From Chloroflexota bacterium (lineage in GTDB: Bacteria > Chloroflexota > UBA6077 > FW602-bin22 > JACPQP01): a stretch of 5,329 nucleotides of DNA. The first letter of the stretch is position 1; every line of letters starts with the position of its first letter. The translations under genes and the position numbers were made by a program. A model generated the notes under the pieces. That model did no database searches. It was not told the origin of the DNA and saw only the letters and a list, made by a program, of their open reading frames with translations. The stretch spans positions 1 to 5,329 of the forward strand of contig JACPQP010000117.1 of the NCBI GenBank assembly GCA_016190465.1, given 5' to 3'. Positions 1 through 5,329 of the stretch are shown here, in pieces.

Positions 1-168
1 ATCGTGGCTAACGACGTGACCCTGCCGGGCAGCGGCTTCGGCAGCGACCAGAACAAGGTGACGATCCTCACCGCCGACGGTGCCCGCGAAGACCTCCCGC
101 TGATGAGCAAGCGCGAGGTGGCGAACGCGCTGCTCGACCGGATCGTTGCACGGTTGCCCCGGCCCTGA
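1..168 (+). CDS. coaBC: CoaBC (Dfp) bifunctional protein, C-terminal fragment: phosphopantothenate-cysteine ligase domain
   Basis: Frame 1 is open from the left edge and gives 55 residues ending ...LLDRIVARLPRP before TGA at 166-168. The visible part begins IVANDVTLPGSGFGSDQNKV and continues to LMSKREVANALLDRI. This matches the end of the CoaB domain: a VANDV segment, a Gly-Phe-Gly-x-Asp/Glu-x-Asn turn, then an sK-x-evA...iLd-x-i helix. In the family this domain joins cysteine to 4'-phosphopantothenate using CTP, and the N-terminal CoaC flavoprotein domain, outside the window, decarboxylates the product. Both steps are cytosolic and belong to CoA synthesis. The start and the CoaC half are not visible, so the bifunctional form is assumed rather than seen. 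The pantothenate genes downstream agree with the assignment. The stop codon overlaps a candidate promoter for the next genes. Confidence 0.88.
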   Translation: MVANDVTLPGSGFGSDQNKVTILTADGAREDLPLMSKREVANALLDRIVARLPRP

Positions 169-174
169 TACAAT
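146..174 (+). promoter_or_regulatory. Candidate sigma-70 promoter with extended -10, overlapping the coaBC stop
   Basis: TTGCAC (146-151) and TACAAT (169-174) are separated by 17 bases. TG one base before the -10 (166-167) makes an extended -10, TGATACAAT. The -10 matches the consensus at five of six positions, while the -35 matches only at TTG. A TACAAT box is conspicuous in such G+C-rich DNA. Transcription from here would leave a leader of about 170 bases before the P1 hydrolase. That leader (175-351) shows no convincing gene, and its only foldbacks are short ones such as CTCG/CGAG at 191-202 and CCCC-GA-GGGG at 261-270. Prediction by eye only. Confidence 0.45.
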
Positions 175-351
175 TGAGCCAGGCCGTGGACTCGGTCGCG
201 AGCCACGAGCCCTGTGCCGGACTGTGGATCGCCGGAGCCACGCCGGGCGTGCCAGGTCGGCCCCGAGGGGACCGGACGAGTTCCGCAGACCGCCGTACGA
301 CCCGGCCTGTGTAGCCCGCTTGGATCGAACTGACCGAGACGGAGCGACGAG

Positions 352-1329
352 ATGGTACCAGACGGCTCCCTCACCGATATTCGCGGTCTGCGCGTTGGGC
401 ACTGGACCGACCCGGTGGGGATGACCGGCTGTACGGTCATTCTCTGCGACGAGCGAGCCGTCGCCGGCGGTGCCGTCCGGGGAGGCGGACCCGCCACCCA
501 CGAGACCGACCTCCTCCGGCCCGGTCGGCTCGTCGACCGGGTCGACGCCATTCTCCTCACCGGCGGTAGCGTCTTTGGACTGGCCGCGGTCGCTGGCGTG
601 GTTCGCTGGCTGAGCGCGCACGACCGGGGCTACGACGTCGGCATCACCCGCGTGCCCATCGTCCCCGCCGCCGGACTGTTCGACCTCGCGCTCGGTTCCC
701 CTCTGGCGCGCCCCGGCGAGGCCGCGGGCTACGCTGCCTGCGAAGCCGCCGAGCTCCGGGTCCCCGAGGGAAGTGTCGGCGCGGGCACGGGCGCGACGGT
801 CGGCAAGCTGTTCGGTATGGGCCACGCGGTGAAGGGCGGCATCGGCACGGCGGCGATGGCGCTCGGCGAGGAGGTGCACGTCGGCGCGCTGGCGGTCGTC
901 AACGCCTTTGGCGACATCGTCGAGCCGGCCACCGGGCGCATCATCGCCGGCGCGCGGCGCGATGGCCGGTACTGCAATACCGCCTCCACCCTCCTCGAGC
1001 AGCCCTCGCTCGCCCGAGCCCGCGGTTGGCGGCAACCGACCAACACGACCCTCGTCGTCGTCGCGACGAATGCGCGACTCACCCGGGAGCAGGCCGCCTG
1101 GCTGGCTGAGGTCGCCCACGATGGGCTGGCGCTCGCCGTCCGGCCGGTCCACACGCCGCTCGACGGCGACACCGTCTTCACCCTCGCCACTGGCCAGGCG
1201 GCCGAGCCTGCCGACCTCCTGACGCTGGGCCTCGCCGCCGTCGAGGTGGTCGCTCGATCCATCGTCCGCGCGATGATCCAGGCAGAGGGACGCGGTGGCG
1301 TCCCCGCGGCGTCGGAGTTGCCCTCATGA
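352..1329 (+). CDS. P1 family (MEROPS S58, DmpA/NylC-like) self-processing N-terminal-nucleophile hydrolase
   Basis: This 325-residue protein belongs to the P1/S58 family of autoproteolytic hydrolases: DmpA, BapA-type beta-aminopeptidases and the nylon-oligomer hydrolase NylC. Family signatures are LTDIRGLRVGHWTD at 7-20 (the usual N-terminal strand), LLTGGSVFGLAA (68-79), GAGTGATVGKLFGM (143-156) with KGGIG (161-165), VVNAFGD (182-188), TNTTLVVVATNARLT (230-244) and PVHTPLDGDTVF (265-276). By family knowledge the chain is cut just before the nucleophile, here predicted as Asn231/Thr232. Asn184, Asp271 and Asp273 sit at the same distances from Thr232 as I recall for NylC Asn219, Asp306 and Asp308 from Thr267. 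Lys152 or Lys161 would be the active-site lysine. No signal peptide or membrane segment is seen. ATG 352 has GGAG seven bases upstream (341-344). The stop overlaps the next start, implying co-translation. Its substrate cannot be read from sequence. A Thr nucleophile after Asn resembles NylC more than DmpA, which uses Ser after Gly. Confidence 0.85.
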   Translation: MVPDGSLTDIRGLRVGHWTDPVGMTGCTVILCDERAVAGGAVRGGGPATHETDLLRPGRLVDRVDAILLTGGSVFGLAAVAGVVRWLSAHDRGYDVGITRVPIVPAAGLFDLALGSPLARPGEAAGYAACEAAELRVPEGSVGAGTGATVGKLFGMGHAVKGGIGTAAMALGEEVHVGALAVVNAFGDIVEPATGRIIAGARRDGRYCNTASTLLEQPSLARARGWRQPTNTTLVVVATNARLTREQAAWLAEVAHDGLALAVRPVHTPLDGDTVFTLATGQAAEPADLLTLGLAAVEVVARSIVRAMIQAEGRGGVPAASELPS

Positions 1330-2342
1330 GCGAGTCGATTGACCGGGCGGTCGAGACGATCGCGCTCCCAGACGACAGCCGCCGAGGGGAAGGTGTCGGA
1401 AAACAGAGCGTCGGCACGGTAGGCATCGTTGGCACCGGGGCCGTCGGTGCGTCGCTGACGCTCGCGCTCGCCGAACGGGACTTCCCGGTGGTCGCCGTGT
1501 GCAGCCGGACTGGCGTCTCGGCAGCCCGGCTGGCCGCGCGGCTCCCCACGGCGCAGGTGATGGCGCGGGCGCAGGAGGTCGCCGACGCCGCCGACCTCGT
1601 GTTCATCACCACTCCGGACGCCATCATCGCCACCGTCGCTGGCGCGGTGCGCTGGCGGCCAGGTCAGGCGGTGGTCCATTGCAGCGGCGGCCTCTCGTGC
1701 GAGGCGCTGGCGCCAGCGGCGGCCTCTGGCGCGCTGGTCGGTGGGCTGCACCCGATCCAGAGCTTTGCCGCACGCGACGGCTCGCCGCGGTCGCTCGAAG
1801 GCATCTGGTACGGCGTCGAAGCCGAGCCGCCGCTGCGCGATCGGTTGATGGCGATCGTCCGGTGTCTGGGTGGGCAGAGCATCGTCGTCCGCTCGGCCGA
1901 CAAGCCGCTCTACCACGCGGCCTCGGTCTTCGCGAGCAACTACCTCGTCGCGGTGATCCAGGCCGCGACGGAAGTGTGGCGGCTACTGGGGGCTGACCCC
2001 TCCCTGGCCCTCCCCGACGCGGGGAGGGAACAGGCTCCGGGCGCCCCTCCCCGCGTCGGGGAGGGGTTGGGGGAGAGGTCGGTTGAGGCTCTGCTCCCAC
2101 TCATGCGCGGGACGCTCGCCAACGTCGGCCGGCTCGGGCTGCCCCACGCGCTGACCGGGCCGATCGCTCGTGGCGATGTCGGGACCGTGCGCCGGCACCT
2201 CGCGGCGCTCGACCAGCGGGCGCCCGAGGTCGCGGCGCTCTACCGGGCGCTGGGGCGGGCAACCGTGCCCATCGGCCGGGCCAAGGGCACGCTGGGGCCG
2301 GAGGCGGCCGCGGAATTGTTGAAGTTACTTAAGGGGGAGTGA
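1326..2342 (+). CDS. Rossmann-like and DUF2520 domain protein, possible ketopantoate reductase, with an in-frame repeat insertion
   Basis: This 338-residue protein has an N-terminal Rossmann fold: VGIVGTGAVG at 32-41 (the GxGxxG dinucleotide site), VVAVCSRT at 55-62 ending strand 2, then LVFITTPD (91-98), VVHCSGGLS (116-124) and GGLHPIQSFA (139-148). The helical DUF2520-type C-terminus has KPLYHAASVFASNYLVAV (193-210), LLPLMRGTLANV (256-267) and ALTGPIARGDVGTVRRHLAAL (275-295). The architecture resembles 6-phosphogluconate dehydrogenase-like and ketopantoate reductases. Family members are often encoded beside panC, for example in mycobacteria, so reduction of ketopantoate is a reasonable but unproven role. 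Start: ATG 1326 overlaps the previous TGA as ATGA, and GGAG at 1314-1317 is eight bases upstream. About 30 residues precede the Rossmann strand, with no later in-frame start. Oddity: residues about 224-252, rich in Pro, Gly and Arg, are encoded by a palindromic repeat and interrupt the helical domain. The frame stays open, so the protein may still work, probably with a surface loop. Confidence 0.82.
   Translation: MSESIDRAVETIALPDDSRRGEGVGKQSVGTVGIVGTGAVGASLTLALAERDFPVVAVCSRTGVSAARLAARLPTAQVMARAQEVADAADLVFITTPDAIIATVAGAVRWRPGQAVVHCSGGLSCEALAPAAASGALVGGLHPIQSFAARDGSPRSLEGIWYGVEAEPPLRDRLMAIVRCLGGQSIVVRSADKPLYHAASVFASNYLVAVIQAATEVWRLLGADPSLALPDAGREQAPGAPPRVGEGLGERSVEALLPLMRGTLANVGRLGLPHALTGPIARGDVGTVRRHLAALDQRAPEVAALYRALGRATVPIGRAKGTLGPEAAAELLKLLKGE
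1995..2080. repeat. Two-hairpin palindromic element inserted in frame in the DUF2520 gene
   Basis: The first hairpin has CCCTCCCCG (2008-2016), loop ACG and CGGGGAGGG (2020-2028). The second has CCCCTCCCCG (2044-2053), loop CGT and CGGGGAGGGG (2057-2066). Each hairpin is the reverse complement of the other over 21 bases, so the whole element is also a larger inverted repeat. Its outer parts pair imperfectly, from GACC (1995-1998) to GGTC (2077-2080), around a spacer near 2029-2043. On + it is read as residues about 224-252 of the DUF2520 protein, including PPRVGEGLGER. Peptides of the PSPLVGEG/GEGLGE kind are familiar by-products of C/G-rich dispersed palindromes in many bacterial genomes. 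The exact ends and any target duplication are not resolvable from one copy. Confidence 0.75.
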
Positions 2343-2344
2343 CG

Positions 2345-2435
2345 CCCCCTCTACCCCCGACCCCTTCCCCCACCAGGGGGGAAGGGGCGAGGCGTCTCCC
2401 CCTCTCCGTGTCGGAGAGGGGGCAGGGGGTGAGGT
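2345..2435. repeat. Intergenic two-hairpin C/G-rich palindromic repeat between DUF2520 and panB
   Basis: The first hairpin has CCCCTTCCCCC (2361-2371), a five-base loop, and GGGGGAAGGGG (2377-2387). The second has CCCCCTCTCCG (2398-2408), loop TGT, and CGGAGAGGGGG (2412-2422). The outer flanks also pair imperfectly: the left end near 2345-2360 against GGGGGTGAGGTCC (2425-2437). Read on the - strand it gives the frequently seen conceptual peptide LTPCPLSDTERG followed by PSPLVGEGVGG, typical of a dispersed non-coding palindrome family. It shares layout and base pattern with the element at 1995-2080, though the two are not identical. It fills most of the 130-base gap before panB. The hairpins lack a following T-run, so an intrinsic terminator is unlikely, but they could affect mRNA stability or partial termination between the two genes. 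Confidence 0.72.
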
Positions 2436-2472
2436 CCGGCGGACCAGAGGGCAACACGAGAAGGGGGTAACC

Positions 2473-3354
2473 ATGCGCGTCACCATCAGCCAGATCAAGG
2501 AGATGAAGCGAAAAGGTGAGCGGATCCCGATGCTCACCTGCTATGAGTACACGATGGCCCGCATCTTCGACGGCCTGGGGGTGCCGATGCTGCTCGTCGG
2601 CGATAGCCTTGGCATGGTCGTGCTCGGCTACGAGACGACGGTGCCGGTGACGCTCGACGAGATGCTCCACCATACCGCCGCGGTCGCCCGGGGGGCGAAG
2701 CGGGCGTTGATCGTCGGCGACATGCCCTTTATGACCTACCACACCAGCCCGGCTGACGCGCTGCGGAACGCGGCCCGGATGCTTCAGGAGGGCGGCGCCC
2801 AGGCGGTCAAACTGGAAGGCGGCATTGTCGTGGCGGAGACCGTCCGGCGGCTCACCGACGCGGGGATACCGGTGATGGGCCACATCGGGCTGACGCCGCA
2901 ATCGGTGAATCAACTGGGCGGCTACCGCGTTCAGGGGCGCAGCGTCCCGGCGGCCCGGCGGCTGATCGAAGACGCCAGAGCCCTGGAGCAGGCAGGAGTC
3001 TTCTGCATGGTCCTGGAGACCGTGCCAGCCGCGCTGGCGAAGGCGATCACCGGCCTGGTCCACGTGCCCACCATCGGGATCGGCGCCGGACCCGACTGCG
3101 ATGGCCAGGTCCAGGTCACCTACGATCTCCTCGGGTTGTTCGACGACTTCGTCCCCAAGCACGCCAAGCGATACGCCCGGCTAGCCGAGGAGATCCGGAC
3201 GGCGGTCAGCGCCTACGTGGGCGAGGTACGCGACGGCGCGTTCCCGACCGGCGAGCACGGCTTCACGATGGACGCCGCCGCACTGGAGGCTGCGCTGGAA
3301 CACGTGGGCACCCAGCCCAACGGCGAGGCGCGCGAGACGGTCGAAGCGCGATAG
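2473..3354 (+). CDS. panB: 3-methyl-2-oxobutanoate hydroxymethyltransferase (ketopantoate hydroxymethyltransferase)
   Basis: PanB transfers a hydroxymethyl group from 5,10-methylene-tetrahydrofolate to 2-oxoisovalerate, giving ketopantoate, the first committed step to pantothenate in the cytosol. The 293-residue protein is a TIM-barrel type with all hallmark segments: MLTCYEYTMA (20-29), LLVGDSLGMV (40-49), VGDMPFMTY (81-89), VKLEGG (112-117), GHIGLTPQSVNQLGGYRVQG (136-155), LETVP (181-185) and IGIGAG (201-206). Asp44, Asp83, Lys113, Glu115 and Glu182 correspond to metal/substrate residues and the catalytic Glu of E. coli PanB. The family end (GAFPTGEHGF, 255-264) is followed by about 29 extra residues, an Ala/Glu-rich tail absent from the roughly 264-residue E. 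coli enzyme. ATG 2473 has AGGGGG (2462-2467) five bases upstream. panC follows after 13 bases, so the two are almost certainly co-transcribed. Confidence 0.97.
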   Translation: MRVTISQIKEMKRKGERIPMLTCYEYTMARIFDGLGVPMLLVGDSLGMVVLGYETTVPVTLDEMLHHTAAVARGAKRALIVGDMPFMTYHTSPADALRNAARMLQEGGAQAVKLEGGIVVAETVRRLTDAGIPVMGHIGLTPQSVNQLGGYRVQGRSVPAARRLIEDARALEQAGVFCMVLETVPAALAKAITGLVHVPTIGIGAGPDCDGQVQVTYDLLGLFDDFVPKHAKRYARLAEEIRTAVSAYVGEVRDGAFPTGEHGFTMDAAALEAALEHVGTQPNGEARETVEAR

Positions 3355-3367
3355 TGGAGGAGCAGCG

Positions 3368-4204
3368 ATGCGCATAGAGACCACCATCGCGACGACCCGG
3401 CGGGCGCGCCTCGCCCTGCCCGGCCCGGTCGGCTTCGTGCCGACGATGGGCTACCTGCACGCGGGACACCTGAGCCTCGTGCGGGCGGCCCGCCGCGCGA
3501 ACGCATCGGTCGTCGCCAGCCTGTTCGTCAACCCGACCCAGTTCGGTCCCAGCGAGGACCTTGCTACCTACCCTCGGGATGTTCCCCGCGACCTGAGCCT
3601 CTTCGAGTCGGAGGGGGTCGACCTCGTCTTTGCCCCGACCGTCGAGGAGATGTATCCGGCCGGCTTCACCACCTTCGTGGAGCTCGAGAAGCTCTCGTCG
3701 CGGCTGGAAGGCGCCCACCGCTCCGGCCACTTTCGCGGCGTGGCCACGGTGGTGGCCAAGCTCTTCTCCATCGTCCAGCCCGACCGGGCCTACTTCGGCC
3801 AGAAAGACGCCCAGCAGTCCATCGTCGTCCGCCGGCTGACAGCCGACCTGAACCTCCCGGTCGAGGTCGTCGTCTGCCCAACCGTCCGGGAGCCGGATGG
3901 CCTGGCACTGAGCAGCCGCAACGTGTACCTGAAGTCGGACGAGCGGCAGGCAGCAACGGTCCTCTCCCGGGCGCTGTTCGCGGCCCGCGAGCGGTTTCTG
4001 GCCGGCGAGCGGGACGCCGAAGCGCTGCGACAACTGGTGCGCGACACCATCGCCGCCGAGCCGCTCGTCCGGCTCCAGTACGTCAGCGTCACCGACGGCG
4101 AAACGCTTGACGAGCTGGATGCCGTGGAGCGCCCGGGGCTGCTCTCGCTCGCCGCGTTCGTGGGCCGGACCCGGCTGATCGATAACGTCCGGCTGGAGGA
4201 TTAG
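3368..4204 (+). CDS. panC: Pantothenate synthetase (pantoate-beta-alanine ligase)
   Basis: PanC condenses pantoate with beta-alanine through a pantoyl-adenylate, using ATP, to give pantothenate. The 278 residues match the usual family length and carry the cytidylyltransferase-superfamily signatures: FVPTMGYLHAGHLSLV (23-38) with the HxGH motif at His31/His34, SLFVNPTQFGPSEDLATYPR (51-70), EGAHRSGHFRGVATVVAKLF (114-133), YFGQKDAQQ (142-150), and REPDGLALSSRNVYL (174-188), whose LSSRN is the KMSKS-like loop. It ends LIDNVRLED, a standard C-terminus. ATG 3368 is set by a strong GGAGGAG (3356-3362) five bases upstream. The TAG stop (4202-4204) directly abuts a perfect palindrome shared with the convergent tyrS end. 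No panD is seen nearby, so the source of beta-alanine is not evident here. Confidence 0.97.
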   Translation: MRIETTIATTRRARLALPGPVGFVPTMGYLHAGHLSLVRAARRANASVVASLFVNPTQFGPSEDLATYPRDVPRDLSLFESEGVDLVFAPTVEEMYPAGFTTFVELEKLSSRLEGAHRSGHFRGVATVVAKLFSIVQPDRAYFGQKDAQQSIVVRRLTADLNLPVEVVVCPTVREPDGLALSSRNVYLKSDERQAATVLSRALFAARERFLAGERDAEALRQLVRDTIAAEPLVRLQYVSVTDGETLDELDAVERPGLLSLAAFVGRTRLIDNVRLED

Positions 4205-4265
4205 TCCGAGTTTTCGGTGCGATCGGGCAGGCTTGATGCCTGCCCGATCGCACCGAAAACTCGGA
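4205..4265. repeat. Perfect 61-base palindrome between convergent panC and tyrS; possible bidirectional terminator or inserted element
   Basis: A 28-base arm (4205-4232, starting TCCGAGTTTTCGG) is perfectly complementary to 4238-4265 across the loop TTGAT. Each arm holds a smaller foldback, CCGA-GTTT-TCGG. The stem would form in transcripts of both genes and could end or stabilise both mRNAs, although no T-run follows on either strand, so classic intrinsic termination is not shown. TTAG occurs immediately on both sides (4201-4204 and 4266-4269), and the match extends to GGATTAG (4198-4204 and 4263-4269), as a target-site duplication would. The left copy holds the panC TAG stop and the right copy holds the tyrS TAA stop. 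Confidence 0.8.
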
Positions 4266-5329
4266 TTAGCCCCCAACCCGGACCAGCGCGTGGGTCTTGC
4301 GGCCAGCGCGAAGGAGGATCGCGCGGCCCAGCAGCGCGTGGTCGAGCCCGATCGGTTGCCGGGGGTCGGAGTGGCGCACGTTGTTGACCGAGATGCCGCC
4401 CTGCTGGATGAGCCGGCGGGCGGCGGCCTTCGAGTCGGCCAGGCCCGCCCGCGCGACGAGGTCGGATAGCTCGATGCCGGCGGCGAGCTCCTCGCGCGCC
4501 AGGTCGACGGTCGGGATCTCGCCGGCGAGGAACTCCAGCGCGACTGGATCGATGGCCTCCGGCGGAGTCTGAAAGAGCAGGGCCGACGCCTGCTGGGCCG
4601 CGCGAGCCATCGCCGGGCCGTGGACGAGCCGGGTGAACTCGAACGCGAGGGCGTGCTGGGCCGGTCGCGCCCCGGGGTTGGCCGCCTGCGCCGCGGCGAG
4701 GTGCTCGATCTCGTCCAGGCCCAGGAAGGTGAACAGCTTGAGGAACCGAACCGCGTCCCGGTCGTCGGTGTTGAGCCAGAACTGAGAGAGCGCGTAGGGC
4801 GAGGTCCACCGCGAGTCGAGCCACACCGCGCCGGCCTCGCTCTTGCCGAACTTCGCGCCGGTCGCGGTGGTGAGCAGCGGAAAGGTGAGCCCGTGCGCAT
4901 CCTTCCCGCGAACACGTCGGATCAGATCCACCCCGCCGGTGATGTTTCCCCACTGGTCGCTCCCTCCGACCTGCACGGTGCAGCCGTAGCGATCGAAGAG
5001 GTGGAGAAAGTCGTACGCCTGCAACAGGATGTACGAGAACTCGGTGTATGAGATGCCCTGCTCGCGGCTCTCCAGGCGGGCACGGACCGACTCCTTGGCG
5101 ATCAACGCGTTGACGGTGAAGTGCTTGCCGACGTCCCGCAGGAAGTCGATCAACCGCAGCTCGAGTAGCCAGTCGGCGTTGTTCACGACGATCGCCGCGT
5201 TCGGGCCCTCGAACGAGAGGAAGTTGCGGAGTTGGGCCTCGATGCCCGCGGCATTCTCGCGAACCTGCCCCACCGACAGCAGCGGACGCTCCGTGGCCTT
5301 TCCACTGGGGTCACCGATCAACCCGGTGC
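4266..5329 (-). CDS. tyrS: Tyrosyl-tRNA synthetase, N-terminus missing at window edge
   Basis: TyrS charges tRNA-Tyr with tyrosine using ATP. The frame enters at the right edge as TGLIGDPSGKATER, the family's IGDPSGK segment, so roughly 70 N-terminal residues, including the HIGH-type motif, lie outside. The TTG at 5319-5321 encodes the Leu of that conserved segment and is not the real start. Numbering from it: YTEFSYILLQAYDF (92-105) with Tyr97, Gln101 and Asp104 for tyrosine binding, VGGSDQWGNITGG (118-130), and AKFGKSEAGAVWLD (156-169) with KFGKS as the KMSKS loop. A C-terminal S4-like RNA-binding domain follows at about 285-350, including LADSKAAARRLIQQGGISVNN. The 353 visible residues plus the missing part give about 425, the size of E. 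coli TyrS. The stop is TAA (4266-4268), next to the palindrome. Convergent with panC, it is not part of the pantothenate operon. Confidence 0.96.
   Translation of the reverse strand, partial: TGLIGDPSGKATERPLLSVGQVRENAAGIEAQLRNFLSFEGPNAAIVVNNADWLLELRLIDFLRDVGKHFTVNALIAKESVRARLESREQGISYTEFSYILLQAYDFLHLFDRYGCTVQVGGSDQWGNITGGVDLIRRVRGKDAHGLTFPLLTTATGAKFGKSEAGAVWLDSRWTSPYALSQFWLNTDDRDAVRFLKLFTFLGLDEIEHLAAAQAANPGARPAQHALAFEFTRLVHGPAMARAAQQASALLFQTPPEAIDPVALEFLAGEIPTVDLAREELAAGIELSDLVARAGLADSKAAARRLIQQGGISVNNVRHSDPRQPIGLDHALLGRAILLRAGRKTHALVRVGG

Noticed and set aside
175..351. Riboswitch or small RNA in the hydrolase leader
   Set aside because: Only short, unremarkable foldbacks were found and no known riboswitch core was recognised; kept only as part of the promoter observation.
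146..424. Open frame of 92 codons on + spanning the leader and the start of the P1 hydrolase
   Set aside because: It overlaps coaBC and the hydrolase start in another frame, is Arg/Pro-rich, has no recognisable motif, and ends inside a well-supported gene.
729..1916. Long open frame (395 codons) on the - strand opposite the hydrolase and DUF2520 genes
   Set aside because: It lies fully antisense to two clearly recognised genes, has Arg/Ala/Pro-rich composition, and is a typical shadow frame in G+C-rich DNA.
2361..2422. Strong hairpins after the DUF2520 stop as an intrinsic terminator
   Set aside because: No T-run follows either stem, and the structure matches a dispersed two-hairpin repeat; some effect on transcription remains possible.
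1995..2435. CRISPR array suggested by repeated C/G-rich units
   Set aside because: There are only two dissimilar units at irregular spacing, each internally palindromic, with no regular spacers and no cas genes.
2329..3162. Open frame on the - strand opposite panB, extending through the repeat
   Set aside because: It is antisense to an unmistakable panB; the peptide resembling LTPCPLSDTERG is the conceptual translation of the repeat, not a protein domain.
3263..4915. Very long open frame (550 codons) on the - strand opposite panC and in another frame of tyrS
   Set aside because: It runs antisense to panC, through the palindrome and out of frame over tyrS, so it is a composition artefact; the tyrS and panC motifs define the real frames.

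Overview
The window is a G+C-rich stretch, by eye about two thirds or more G+C, with tightly packed bacterial genes. It carries most of a vitamin B5/coenzyme A locus. In order on the + strand are: the 3' end of coaBC (4'-phosphopantothenoylcysteine synthesis), a P1-family (MEROPS S58) self-cleaving hydrolase, a Rossmann/DUF2520 dehydrogenase-like protein, panB and panC. A convergent tyrS (tyrosyl-tRNA synthetase) on the - strand runs off the right edge. The base composition, gene order and repeat style would fit a Chloroflexota/Thermomicrobia-type or other high-G+C bacterium, but the taxon is a guess and no marker here settles it.

Layout: 1-168 coaBC C-terminus. 169-351 is a non-coding leader, preceded by a plausible sigma-70 promoter that overlaps the coaBC stop. 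352-1329 P1 hydrolase. 1326-2342 DUF2520 protein, overlapping the previous stop by ATGA. 2343-2472 is a gap filled mostly by a two-hairpin C/G-rich repeat. 2473-3354 panB. 3368-4204 panC, 13 bases after panB. 4205-4265 is a perfect 61-base palindrome. 4266-5329 tyrS on the - strand, lacking its N-terminus.

Pathway logic: PanB makes ketopantoate, a reductase makes pantoate, PanC joins pantoate to beta-alanine, and CoaBC acts after pantothenate is phosphorylated. No recognisable panE/ilvC (ketopantoate reductase) or panD (beta-alanine supply) lies in the window. The two unassigned genes sit where those activities might be expected: the DUF2520 protein has an NAD(P)-binding fold, and the P1 hydrolase belongs to a family that includes beta-aminopeptidases. 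Both links are hypotheses.

The most unusual DNA is three palindromic elements. One (about 1995-2080) lies inside the DUF2520 reading frame and is translated as an in-frame insertion. A second of the same build fills the DUF2520-panB gap. The third sits exactly between the stop codons of convergent panC and tyrS and is flanked by a TTAG direct repeat that supplies both stops, which suggests insertion of a mobile palindrome.
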